Assembly (NCBI RefSeq): GCF_023073715.1
Contig: NZ_JADPKA010000008.1
Location: forward strand, 62,001 to 126,000
Length of the DNA stretch: 64,000 nt
Reading direction: 5' to 3'
Source: Bradyrhizobium sp. 164
GTDB lineage: Bacteria > Pseudomonadota > Alphaproteobacteria > Rhizobiales > Xanthobacteraceae
In this document: positions 55,080 through 63,651 of the stretch, piece by piece
Layout: each line of letters opens with the position of its first letter
How positions within the stretch are numbered: position 1 is the first letter of the stretch
The notes under the pieces: model-generated
What the model was told of the DNA's origin: nothing
Seen by the model: only the letters and a program-made list of their open reading frames with translations
Database searches by the model: none
Program-made: the position numbers and the translations under genes

Positions 55080-55742
55080 ATGTCCGGTTTCTCGACTGCG
55101 CGCCAAAAAATGGTCGATGGCCAGGTGCGCACCAATGACGTTACCGACCGTCGTATTCTCGATGCCATGCTTACGGTTCCGCGCGAGGCCTTCGTGCCGG
55201 CCAGCAGGCAGGCGTTGGCTTATCTCGACCTCGACCTCGATGTGAGCGAGGGCGGCGCCAAGCGGTTCCTGATCAAGCCGCAACTGACCGGCAAGCTGCT
55301 CCAGGCCGCCGAAATCGGCCAAGGAGACAATGTGCTGATCGTCGGCTGCGCGACGGGCTATCTGGCCGCGCTTGCCGCCAAGCTCGCGCGCCAGGTCACG
55401 GCGACGGAATGTGATCCGGGTCTGGCGGCGAAGGCCAAGGACGCCTTCGCTGCCCTTGGGCTCGCCAACGTTACCTGCAAAGTCGGCTCCTGCAGCGAGG
55501 GTGATCCGTCCACCGCTCCTTATGACGTGATCGTCCTCAATGGCGCTGCCGAGATAACCCTGGAGGGGCTGCTCGGGCAGCTGAAGGAAGGCGGGCGCCT
55601 CGTGGGAGTGTCGGCCGAATCCAGGCCGCCGCGGGCCATGATCGTGACAAAGACTCATGGTGAATTCGGCCATCGGGCGTTGTTCGACGCCGCCGCCCCG
55701 GTCCTTCCCGGGATGGAACGGGCCGCCGCCTTCGTTTTCTGA
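55080..55742 (+). CDS. protein-L-isoaspartate O-methyltransferase family protein
   Basis: 220 residues from ATG 55080 (MSGFSTARQKMVDGQVRTNDV). PCMT-type Rossmann methyltransferase: RILDAMLTVPREAFVP, motif I as VLIVGCATGYLAALAAKLA, and YDVIVLNGAAEI. Motif I reads GCATGY where the typical PCM is G(S/T)GSGY, and the FDRI..ta region is altered. It is therefore a divergent member whose substrate may not be isoaspartate. It directly precedes tolC, a pairing I recall from other alphaproteobacteria. Confidence 0.8.
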   Translation: MSGFSTARQKMVDGQVRTNDVTDRRILDAMLTVPREAFVPASRQALAYLDLDLDVSEGGAKRFLIKPQLTGKLLQAAEIGQGDNVLIVGCATGYLAALAAKLARQVTATECDPGLAAKAKDAFAALGLANVTCKVGSCSEGDPSTAPYDVIVLNGAAEITLEGLLGQLKEGGRLVGVSAESRPPRAMIVTKTHGEFGHRALFDAAAPVLPGMERAAAFVF

Positions 55743-55926
55743 GGCCCGGAGCCGAAAAATCCCGTTCTGAATCAGAAGTGTGGCCGGGATGCTGCACGTG
55801 AAGAGTTTCCACCGAGAACTACCCTGAGGTGGTTCCGCCGCGACAATCCCCGTCCTATGTTGCGGCGGGGCAACGACTCCACTCGATAGACGGTACCCAG
55901 CTCGCGGGCACGAGCCGGGCGTTAGA

Positions 55927-57330
55927 ATGAACGGAATTTCAGGGATGCATGGGGTGAAGCTCTTCACCGGAGCTGCGGTTTCGGTCCTGCTGCTGTCGCT
56001 AGCCGGGCCGACGCCTGCCTTGGCGGACACGATCGAGTCCGCGCTGGTGCGCGCCTATCAGAACAATCCGCAGCTCAACGCACAGCGTGCCCAGGTGCGC
56101 TCGACCGACGAGAACGTGCCTCAGGCATTGTCGGGATATCGCCCCAGAGTCGCGCTGACGGCGAGCGCCGGTTATCAATATCAGGACACGCTGACCGCGC
56201 CGGGCAGCGCCCCAATCAATGGCACCACCGTTCCCCGCAGCGCGGGCCTGACGGTTTCGCAGACGCTCTACAACGGCAACCAGACCGCCAACAGGACGCG
56301 CGCGGCAGAGAGCCAGGTGTCCGGTGCTCGCGAAGCGCTGCGCAGCCTCGATCAAAGCGTGCTGCTTCAGGCTGCAACGACCTACATGGACTATCTGCGC
56401 GATGCCGCCACGCTGGAAGTCCAACGCAGCAACGTGCGCGTGCTCGAGCAGACGCTGAAGCAGACCCGTGACCGCTTCAATGTCGGCGAAGTGACGCGTA
56501 CCGACGTCGCCCAATCGGAAGCGCAACTCGCTGCCGGCAGGACGCAGGCGCTTACCGCCGAAGCCAATCTCACCACGACGCGCGCGAATTTCCGTCGCAT
56601 CATCGGCAACGAGCCGACAAACCTCGCGCCGGGCTCGCCGGTCGACCGGTTCCTGCCTGCGACGCTCGCTTCGGCCGTCGAGCTCAGCTTGGTCGAGCAT
56701 CCCAACGTCACGGCCGCAATGTTCGGCATCGACGTCAACTATCTGCAGGTCAAGGTCGCCGAAGGCGCGCTGCTGCCCACGGTCACGTTGCAGGCCAGCG
56801 CAACGCAGGCCAATGAACAGTCGCTGATTCAATACAGGTCGTTTAGCGCAGCCGCGGTCGCACAGGCCTCGTGGCAGCTCTATGATGGCGGCAATCAATA
56901 TGCGCTGATCCGTCAATCCAAGGAAAACCTGGCGCAGCAGCGTCTCAATCTCGAAACCACGCGCGATCAGATTCGTGCGACCGTGGTTCAGTGGTGGGGG
57001 TCGTTGCAGGCCGGTAAGGCGCAGGTGCAGTCCGCGCAGGCGCAAGTTGCGGCATCCGAGATCGCGCTGAATGGCGTGCGCGAAGAAGCCAAGGCGGGTC
57101 AGCGCACCACGCTCGACGTCCTCAACGCGCAGCAGGCCTTGGTCAACGCGCGCGTCGCGCTGGTCACCGCGCAGCATGACCGCGTGGTTGCATCCTATAA
57201 CGTTCTCGCGGCTGTTGGCCGCCTGTCGCCGCAGGTGCTCGGCCTCGCGACCACGGTCTACGATCCCTCCGTGCATTACCAGCAGGTCCGCGACAGCTGG
57301 GCCGGTGTACGCACGCCTGACGGACGCTGA
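55927..57330 (+). CDS. tolC: TolC family outer-membrane export channel
   Basis: 467 residues with a Sec leader (LFTGAAVSVLLLSLAGPTPALAD). It has the two TolC/OEP repeats: DTIESALVRAYQNNPQLNAQ, TRDRFNVGEVTRTDVAQSEAQ, then QLYDGGNQYALIRQSKENLAQ and EEAKAGQRTTLDVLNAQQALV. It forms the trimeric outer-membrane duct for type I secretion and RND pumps. It is a different subfamily from the NodT-type factor at 42618-44096, so the window encodes two exit ducts. Confidence 0.94.
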   Translation: MNGISGMHGVKLFTGAAVSVLLLSLAGPTPALADTIESALVRAYQNNPQLNAQRAQVRSTDENVPQALSGYRPRVALTASAGYQYQDTLTAPGSAPINGTTVPRSAGLTVSQTLYNGNQTANRTRAAESQVSGAREALRSLDQSVLLQAATTYMDYLRDAATLEVQRSNVRVLEQTLKQTRDRFNVGEVTRTDVAQSEAQLAAGRTQALTAEANLTTTRANFRRIIGNEPTNLAPGSPVDRFLPATLASAVELSLVEHPNVTAAMFGIDVNYLQVKVAEGALLPTVTLQASATQANEQSLIQYRSFSAAAVAQASWQLYDGGNQYALIRQSKENLAQQRLNLETTRDQIRATVVQWWGSLQAGKAQVQSAQAQVAASEIALNGVREEAKAGQRTTLDVLNAQQALVNARVALVTAQHDRVVASYNVLAAVGRLSPQVLGLATTVYDPSVHYQQVRDSWAGVRTPDGR

Positions 57331-57633
57331 TGTCCGTAGTGATCCGGTCGGTCTCGCGAAGTGCCGAGGCCGACTGGCGCTTTGCTTGCAATCATCAAAA
57401 TCCCTGACATAGCCTTGCCAAGAAGATGCGGGTCGATTCGCCCGTATCGATGCCGTGTGCGTAAAGCTTGAGTGCCGGGGGCAGGGGCGCACCGCCGCAC
57501 GTTGAGCCGTGATCTGGGGACAAGTCGGGCTGCTGCGACGAAAATCGTCGGGCCGCCGGTCCGGAACCGGCCAATCCTGCCGTGCTTGGTGTAAAACAAC
57601 GCATGCGAGGGCGTTGATGATGTGGAGTCGGAG
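57331..57633. other. intergenic region tolC-popZ
   Basis: 303 bases with no gene and no obvious terminator; it holds the popZ promoter, which I cannot place with confidence. Confidence 0.4.
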
Positions 57634-58392
57634 ATGACGCAGCCTGCAAAGGTTACAGAACCCTCGATGGAGGAGATTCTGGCCTCGATCCGGCGCATCA
57701 TCGCCGACGATGAGGCCAAGCCGCCGCCGACAGAAGCCGCAAAACCCGAGAAGGCTGCGGCGCCCGCCGCGCCAAAGCCGCAGGCGATGAACGACATTCC
57801 GCCATCCAAGGTCGCTCCGCCCAAACCCGCCGCCGAGAAGCCCGCACCGCCGCAGGCTGCAAAGCCGGCGCCGCCGCCGTCCGCAGCTGCGGCGGACGCA
57901 TCCAATAGCCAAGACGATATCGACGCGCTGCTGGCCGGGCTCGACGCAGCAACGCCTGCGCCGGAGGTCCGCGCTCCCGAGCCGGAGCCGGAGCCCGACG
58001 TGCTCGAGTTGACCGACGAGATGGCGATGGACCCGACACCGCCTCCGCCGCCACCCACCTTCCACAAGGTCGAGCCGCGCGACGATCTCGAATTCACGGA
58101 ATCGCCGCAGCCGCGCCCCCCGTCGCCGCCGTCCTACACGCCGGTGGACTACGATGCGCCGCCGGTGCCGCCGCAACAGCCGATCCTGGCGCAATCGACG
58201 GTCTCCGCGGTCGAATCTGCCTTCAACTCGCTGGCCCACACGGTTCTGAGCAGCAATGCGCGGACGCTGGAGGATCTGGTCAAGGAGATGTTGCGTCCGA
58301 TGCTGAAGTCCTGGCTCGATGACAATCTGCCGGGCCTGGTTGAATGCATCGTGAAGGCCGAAATCGAGCGAGTCTCGCGCGGCGGCCGCTGA
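57634..58392 (+). CDS. popZ: PopZ (DUF2497) polar organising protein
   Basis: 252 residues from ATG 57634. The three-part PopZ layout is clear: a short N-terminal helix (SMEEILASIRRIIADDEA, 12-29), a long Pro/Ala/Glu-rich disordered middle (to about 190), and a C-terminal oligomerisation region (LEDLVKEMLRPMLKSWLDDNLP and VECIVKAEIERVSR). PopZ forms the polar matrix that anchors the chromosome centromere and cell-cycle regulators. Position next to valS is conserved in alphaproteobacteria (recall). Confidence 0.95.
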   Translation: MTQPAKVTEPSMEEILASIRRIIADDEAKPPPTEAAKPEKAAAPAAPKPQAMNDIPPSKVAPPKPAAEKPAPPQAAKPAPPPSAAAADASNSQDDIDALLAGLDAATPAPEVRAPEPEPEPDVLELTDEMAMDPTPPPPPPTFHKVEPRDDLEFTESPQPRPPSPPSYTPVDYDAPPVPPQQPILAQSTVSAVESAFNSLAHTVLSSNARTLEDLVKEMLRPMLKSWLDDNLPGLVECIVKAEIERVSRGGR

Positions 58393-58481
58393 GAAGGGCC
58401 GTGCGGCCAAGATAAAGCCCTGCTCCGGCGTCATATTCGGCCTGCGGCCCGGGCCGAAAACGCCTGTCGTCGAGCTTCCCG

Positions 58482-58510
58482 TTGACTTGAACCGCGCGCG
58501 CGGCTTTCTA
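58482..58510 (+). promoter_or_regulatory. candidate valS promoter giving a nearly leaderless mRNA
   Basis: TTGACT (58482-58487), a 17-base spacer, TTTCTA (58505-58510). Transcription would start at about 58517-58519, at the valS ATG itself; no Shine-Dalgarno sequence precedes that ATG. Confidence 0.4.
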
Positions 58511-58518
58511 ACAGCCCC

Positions 58519-61395
58519 ATGATCGAGAAAAATTACCAGCCCGCCGATATCGAAACCCGCATGTCCGTGGTGTGGGAGGACAGCCTTGCCTTCAAGGCCG
58601 GCCGCCCCGACCGCCGCGACGCGGTGCCGTTCACCATTGTGATCCCGCCGCCGAACGTGACGGGCTCGCTGCACATGGGCCACGCCCTCAACAACACGCT
58701 TCAGGACATCCTGTGCCGGTTCGAGCGCATGCGCGGCCGCGACGTGCTGTGGCAGCCCGGCACCGACCATGCCGGCATCGCGACCCAGATGGTGGTCGAG
58801 CGCCAGCTGATGGAGCGTCAAGAGCCCGGCCGCCGCGAGATGGGCCGCGAGAAGTTTCTGGAGCGGGTCTGGCAGTGGAAGGCCGAGAGCGGCGACACCA
58901 TCATCAATCAGCTCAAGCGGCTCGGCGCGTCCTGCGACTGGTCGCGCGAGCGCTTCACCATGGACGAGGGCCTGTCGAAGGCCGTCGTCAAGGTGTTTGT
59001 CGAGCTGCACCGCCAGGGGCTGATCTACAAGGACAAGCGGCTGGTGAACTGGGACACCAAGCTCTTGACCGCAATCTCCGATCTCGAAGTGCAGCAGGTC
59101 GAGGTCAAGGGCAGCCTCTGGTATCTGCGCTATCCGATCGAGGGGAAGACGTTCAGCCCTGAGGATCCCTCGAGCTTCATCGTCGTCGCCACCACGCGCC
59201 CCGAGACCATGCTCGGCGACACCGGCGTGGCGGTACATCCCGAGGACGAGCGTTATCAGAAGCTTATCGGCAAGAACGTCATCCTGCCGTTGGTCGGCCG
59301 CAAGATCCAGATCGTCGCCGACGACTATTCGGATCCGGACAAGGGCTCGGGCGCGGTGAAGGTGACGCCGGCGCACGACTTCAACGATTTCGAGCTCGGT
59401 AATCGCCACGGCCTGCGCCGGATCAGCGTCCTCGACAGGGAGGGTTCTCTCGATCTCCTCGACAACGAGGATTATCTGCGTGACCTGCCGGAAGGCGCCG
59501 GGCAGTTCGCCGAGGAATTCCACAAGGTCGACCGCTTTGTCGCACGCAAGCGCATCGTCGAGCGATTGGAATCGTTCGGCTTCGTCGAGCGGATCGAGCC
59601 GCACACCCACATGGTGCCGCATGGCGATCGTTCGAACAGCGTGATCGAGCCGTATCTGACCGATCAATGGTATGTCGATGCCAAGACGCTGGCGAAGCCC
59701 GCGATCGCGGCGGTGCGTTCGGGCGAAACGACGTTCGTGCCGAAAAACTGGGAAAAGACCTATTTCGAGTGGATGGAGAACATCCAGCCCTGGTGCATCT
59801 CGCGCCAGCTCTGGTGGGGCCACCAGATCCCGGCCTGGTACGGTCCGGATGGGAAGGTGTTCGTCGCCGAGACCGAGGAGGAGGCCGTCAGCCACGCGCT
59901 CGGCTACTACGTCGAGCAGGAGGTCATCACGGCCGAGCAGGGGCGTGAGATGGCGCTCGATCGCAACAAGCGCGAAGGCTTCATCACGCGCGACGAGGAC
60001 GTGCTCGACACTTGGTTTTCGTCGGCGCTGTGGCCGTTCTCGACGCTCGGCTGGCCCGACGACACGCCCGAGGTGCAGCGCTATTATCCGACCAATGCGC
60101 TGGTGACCGGCTTCGACATCATCTTCTTCTGGGTCGCCCGCATGATGATGATGGGCCTGCACTTCATGAAGGAGGTGCCGTTCTCGACCGTCTACATCCA
60201 CGCCCTCGTCCGCGACGAGAAGGGCGCCAAGATGTCGAAGTCGAAGGGCAACGTCATCGATCCCCTCCATCTGATCGACGAATATGGCGCGGACGCGCTC
60301 CGCTTCACGCTGGCCGCGATGGCGGCGCAGGGCCGCGACATCAAGCTCGCCACCAGCCGCGTCGAGGGCTACCGCAATTTCGCGACCAAGCTCTGGAATG
60401 CTTGTCGCTTCGCGGAGATGAATCACTGTGCCGTTCCCGACGGCTTCGAGCCGGCGAAGGCGAAGCAGACGCTGAACCGCTGGATCGCGCACGAGAGCGC
60501 GCACACCACGCGAGAAGTGACCGAGGCCATCGGAGCCTATCGCTTCAACGATGCCGCCGGCAGCATCTACCGCTTCGTCTGGAACGTCTATTGCGACTGG
60601 TATGTCGAGCTCGCCAAGCCCGTGCTGCTCGGTCCCGACAGTCCCGCCAAGGACGAAACCCGCGCTATGGTGGCCTGGGCGCGCGACGAGATCCTCAAGC
60701 TGCTGCACCCCTTCATGCCCTTCATCACCGAAGAGCTGTGGGAGGTGACGGCGAAGCGCGATAGCCTGCTCGCATTGGCGCCGTGGCCGCTCAAGCCGGT
60801 TGAGCCGACGCCGGAGCAGCTTGCGATGCTCGCCGCGACGACGGGACCGACCGATCCGCTCGTCTCGCCGGCCTGGGTGCTGCCGATCTTCGACCATGCC
60901 GACTTCAGCGATCCCGCGGCCGAGGCCGAGATCGGCTGGGTGATCGATCTCGTCACCCAGATCCGTTCGGTGCGTGCCGAGATGAATATCCCGCCGGCGA
61001 CGCTGACGGCGCTGGTGCTCGTGGGCGTTTCGGCAGAGACGAAAGAGCGCGCGCCGCGCTGGACCGAAGTCATCAAGCGCATGGCGCGGCTCTCCGACAT
61101 CTCTTTCGCCGACCGCGCACCTGACGGCGCCGTTCAACTGCTTGTGCGCGGCGAGGTGGCCGCGCTGCCGCTGAAGGGCGTAATCGACGTCGCCGCCGAG
61201 CGCACGCGTCTCGACAAGGAGATCGGCAAGGCCGACGCCGACATCAAGCGCGCCGAGTCCAAGCTGGCCAACGAGAAGTTCGTCGCCAACGCGGCCGAGG
61301 AGGTCGTCGAGGAGGAGCGCGAAAAGCGCGAGGCGGCGCTGGCCCGCAAGGCCAAGCTGCTGGAGGCGCTGGAGCGGCTCAAGCAGGCGTCTTAA
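58519..61395 (+). CDS. valS: valyl-tRNA synthetase
   Basis: 958 residues, full-length class I synthetase. HIGH motif as HMGH (52-55, in PPPNVTGSLHMGHALN), a CP1 editing domain (VATTRPETMLGDTGVAVHPED), KMSKS at 571-575, an anticodon-binding helical domain and the C-terminal coiled-coil arm (ADADIKRAESKLANEKFV). It charges tRNA-Val. The start at 58519 has no ribosome-binding site. Confidence 0.97.
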   Translation: MIEKNYQPADIETRMSVVWEDSLAFKAGRPDRRDAVPFTIVIPPPNVTGSLHMGHALNNTLQDILCRFERMRGRDVLWQPGTDHAGIATQMVVERQLMERQEPGRREMGREKFLERVWQWKAESGDTIINQLKRLGASCDWSRERFTMDEGLSKAVVKVFVELHRQGLIYKDKRLVNWDTKLLTAISDLEVQQVEVKGSLWYLRYPIEGKTFSPEDPSSFIVVATTRPETMLGDTGVAVHPEDERYQKLIGKNVILPLVGRKIQIVADDYSDPDKGSGAVKVTPAHDFNDFELGNRHGLRRISVLDREGSLDLLDNEDYLRDLPEGAGQFAEEFHKVDRFVARKRIVERLESFGFVERIEPHTHMVPHGDRSNSVIEPYLTDQWYVDAKTLAKPAIAAVRSGETTFVPKNWEKTYFEWMENIQPWCISRQLWWGHQIPAWYGPDGKVFVAETEEEAVSHALGYYVEQEVITAEQGREMALDRNKREGFITRDEDVLDTWFSSALWPFSTLGWPDDTPEVQRYYPTNALVTGFDIIFFWVARMMMMGLHFMKEVPFSTVYIHALVRDEKGAKMSKSKGNVIDPLHLIDEYGADALRFTLAAMAAQGRDIKLATSRVEGYRNFATKLWNACRFAEMNHCAVPDGFEPAKAKQTLNRWIAHESAHTTREVTEAIGAYRFNDAAGSIYRFVWNVYCDWYVELAKPVLLGPDSPAKDETRAMVAWARDEILKLLHPFMPFITEELWEVTAKRDSLLALAPWPLKPVEPTPEQLAMLAATTGPTDPLVSPAWVLPIFDHADFSDPAAEAEIGWVIDLVTQIRSVRAEMNIPPATLTALVLVGVSAETKERAPRWTEVIKRMARLSDISFADRAPDGAVQLLVRGEVAALPLKGVIDVAAERTRLDKEIGKADADIKRAESKLANEKFVANAAEEVVEEEREKREAALARKAKLLEALERLKQAS

Positions 61396-61403
61396 TCTGG
61401 TCC

Positions 61404-61481
61404 TCATTCCGGGGCGGCTCGAAGAGCCGAACCCGGAATCTCGAGATTCCGGGTCTGGTCCTTCGGACCATCCCGGAATGA
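61404..61481. repeat. cloverleaf-like palindromic repeat element
   Basis: Outer arms TCATTCCGGG (61404-61413) and CCCGGAATGA (61472-61481). Inside are hairpin GGCTC-GAA-GAGCC (61416-61428), a perfect 24-base palindrome (61431-61454, half-site ACCCGGAATCTC) and hairpin TGGTCC-TTC-GGACCA (61456-61470). It fills the gap between convergent valS and the glycosylase gene. I recall CATTCCGGGG repeats as common in bradyrhizobial genomes. Confidence 0.85.
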
Positions 61482-61484
61482 TCG

Positions 61485-62087
61485 TTACTTCGGAAACGGC
61501 TTGCTCAAAAATTTCGAGCCCTTGATGCCATAGCGCCAGGGCAGCTCGACCGCCTTGGTGATGCCGATCCGAATCCCGGCAGCGACCTCGACATCCTCCG
61601 TCCGCGCGTGCAGGGCGATCGGCGGCCGATCCAGCGGCAGCGCGTTGTGCGCGATCGTGATGCCGAGCGCTTCGGTCAGCTTGCCCGGGCCCGAGCACAG
61701 CGCGTGCAAATCCTGGAGATGGCGGCGGCGTCGCATCGCGGCTAAGCCATGGGTCGGCTCCAGCGCGCGGATCAGCACGGCGCTGGCCGAACCTTCCTCC
61801 TCGCAGACGAAGTTCACGCACCAATGGATGCCGTAGGAACGGTAGACATAGGCGTAGCCGGGCGGCCCAAACATCACCTGGTTCCGAGGCGTCGGCCCGC
61901 GATAGGAATGCGCGGCCGGGTCGGTATGATGATAGGCCTCGACCTCGACGATGATTCCACCGACGCCGTCGACCAGCATGGTGGCGCCGATCAGGTCGGG
62001 CGCGACCTCGTGGACGCTGCGGTCGAAAAAGGTCCGCTTCAGCGGCTTGCCAAGCCGCAACGGAGAGGCATTCGATCTTGGAGCCAT
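61485..62087 (-). CDS. DNA-3-methyladenine glycosylase (AAG/MPG family)
   Basis: 200 residues. AAG-type glycosylase: [19 protein letters not shown], the catalytic-region [47 protein letters not shown] and [14 protein letters not shown]. It excises 3-methyladenine and other alkylated bases. Length is normal. Convergent with valS across a repeat element; divergent from lipA. Confidence 0.93.
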   Translation of the reverse strand: MAPRSNASPLRLGKPLKRTFFDRSVHEVAPDLIGATMLVDGVGGIIVEVEAYHHTDPAAHSYRGPTPRNQVMFGPPGYAYVYRSYGIHWCVNFVCEEEGSASAVLIRALEPTHGLAAMRRRRHLQDLHALCSGPGKLTEALGITIAHNALPLDRPPIALHARTEDVEVAAGIRIGITKAVELPWRYGIKGSKFLSKPFPK

Positions 62088-62217
62088 TCGAGGTGAGAAT
62101 CGCCTGAGAACAGAGCAGGATATTGCCCATATCTGCCATGTTCGCTGAAGCGGGGCGAGCCGGGTTGCGATGCTCAGCCAGACCGACTAGGTAGGACCTG
62201 AACAGACCGGACACCCC

Positions 62218-63174
62218 ATGGTCGTTATTGTCGATACCATCACGAACCCGCTGCGCCCGCGCCACCCTGAAAAGGTGAACCGGCCCGATTCCGCTTCGCC
62301 GCCGAAGCCGGACTGGATTCGCGTGCGCGCGCCCAATACCCGCGGCTATGCCGACACCCGCAACATCGTGCGGGCCAACGGCCTGCACACGGTGTGCGAG
62401 GAAGCGGGCTGCCCGAATATCGGCGAGTGTTGGGACAAGAAGCACGCGACCTTCATGATCATGGGTGACACCTGCACCCGTGCCTGCGCCTTCTGCAACG
62501 TCAAGACCGGCCTGCCCAACGCGCTCGATGCGTCCGAACCGCAGCACGTCGCCGAGGCCGTGGCCAAGCTGGGGCTGGCGCACGTCGTCATCACTTCGGT
62601 CGACCGCGACGACCTCGCCGACGGCGGCGCCGAGCATTTTGCCCAGACCATTCGTGCGATCCGCGCCGCGTGTCCTTCGACCACGATCGAGATCCTGACG
62701 CCGGACTTCCTGCGCAAGGAGGGGGCACTCGAGGTCGTCGTTGCGGCGAAGCCCGACGTGTTCAACCACAATCTCGAGACCGTGCCGTCGCGCTATCTCA
62801 CGGTGCGGCCCGGCGCGCGCTATTTCCACTCGATCCGGCTGCTGCAGCGGGTTAGGGAGCTCGATCCCACCATCTTCACCAAGTCCGGCATCATGGTCGG
62901 CCTTGGCGAGGAGCGCCACGAGGTGCTCCAGGTAATGGACGATCTGCGCTCTGCCGAGGTCGATTTCCTGACCATCGGCCAGTATCTCCAACCCACCCGT
63001 AAGCATCACGCCGTGATGCGCTTCGTGCCGCCCGACGAGTTCGCCTCCTACGAGAAGGTCGCCTACACCAAGGGCTTCCTGATGGTGTCGGCGAGCCCGC
63101 TGACCCGCTCGTCCCATCATGCCGGCGAGGATTTTGCGAGATTGAAGGCCGCGCGGGCAGCTAACGCCCGCTGA
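62218..63174 (+). CDS. lipA: lipoyl synthase
   Basis: 318 residues. Radical-SAM enzyme with both iron-sulfur sites: the auxiliary cluster at Cys60, Cys65 and Cys71 ([12 protein letters not shown]) and the SAM cluster CTRACAFC (86-93), plus the C-terminal RSSHHAG. It inserts sulfur into octanoyl-E2 and H-protein to make lipoate. It is followed six bases later by the RatA/COQ10-like gene, a pairing usual in alphaproteobacteria. Confidence 0.97.
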   Translation: MVVIVDTITNPLRPRHPEKVNRPDSASPPKPDWIRVRAPNTRGYADTRNIVRANGLHTVCEEAGCPNIGECWDKKHATFMIMGDTCTRACAFCNVKTGLPNALDASEPQHVAEAVAKLGLAHVVITSVDRDDLADGGAEHFAQTIRAIRAACPSTTIEILTPDFLRKEGALEVVVAAKPDVFNHNLETVPSRYLTVRPGARYFHSIRLLQRVRELDPTIFTKSGIMVGLGEERHEVLQVMDDLRSAEVDFLTIGQYLQPTRKHHAVMRFVPPDEFASYEKVAYTKGFLMVSASPLTRSSHHAGEDFARLKAARAANAR

Positions 63175-63180
63175 ACCGCT

Positions 63181-63651
63181 ATGCCCAAATTTTCGAGCAA
63201 GCGCCGTGTCAGTCACAGCGCATCCGAGATGTTTGATCTGGTCGCCGACGTCGAGCGATACCCGGAATTCGTGCCGCTGTGCAGCGCGCTGAGAGTGCGT
63301 CAGCGCATGGCGAAACCTGACGGCACCGAGGTGCTGGTCGCCGACATGACAGTGTCGTTCAAGCTGGTCAAGGAATCCTTCACCAGCCGGGTGACACTCG
63401 ACCGCGCCAATCTGAAAATCCTGGTCGAATATCTGCAAGGTCCTTTCAGAAATCTTGAAAACCGCTGGACGTTCGAGCCCAAGGGTGAGGGCGTCTGCGA
63501 TGTCGGTTTCTTTCTCGCCTATGAATTCAAGAGCCGCATGCTCGCGATGCTGATGGGCTCGATATTCGACGCCGCATTCGCGCGCTTCTCCACTGCGTTC
63601 GAAAAACGCGCGGACGCGATTTATGGCCGGCCGAAGCTGGCGCCGACGTAG
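63181..63651 (+). CDS. RatA / COQ10-like START-domain protein
   Basis: 156 residues, polyketide-cyclase/START fold: SASEMFDLVADVERYPEFVPLC, VADMTVSFKLVKESFTSRV and a C-terminal helix (GSIFDAAFARFSTAFEKRAD). Bacterial members are annotated either as a ubiquinone-binding COQ10 homologue or as RatA, a ribosome-associated toxin of a TA module. The presence directly after lipA, without the partner RnfH-type antitoxin, favours the housekeeping COQ10-like role. Likely cotranscribed with lipA. Confidence 0.9.
   Translation: MPKFSSKRRVSHSASEMFDLVADVERYPEFVPLCSALRVRQRMAKPDGTEVLVADMTVSFKLVKESFTSRVTLDRANLKILVEYLQGPFRNLENRWTFEPKGEGVCDVGFFLAYEFKSRMLAMLMGSIFDAAFARFSTAFEKRADAIYGRPKLAPT

Noticed and set aside
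63181..63651. RatA as a toxin-antitoxin module
   Set aside because: No antitoxin partner is adjacent, and the lipA link points to the housekeeping COQ10-like role.
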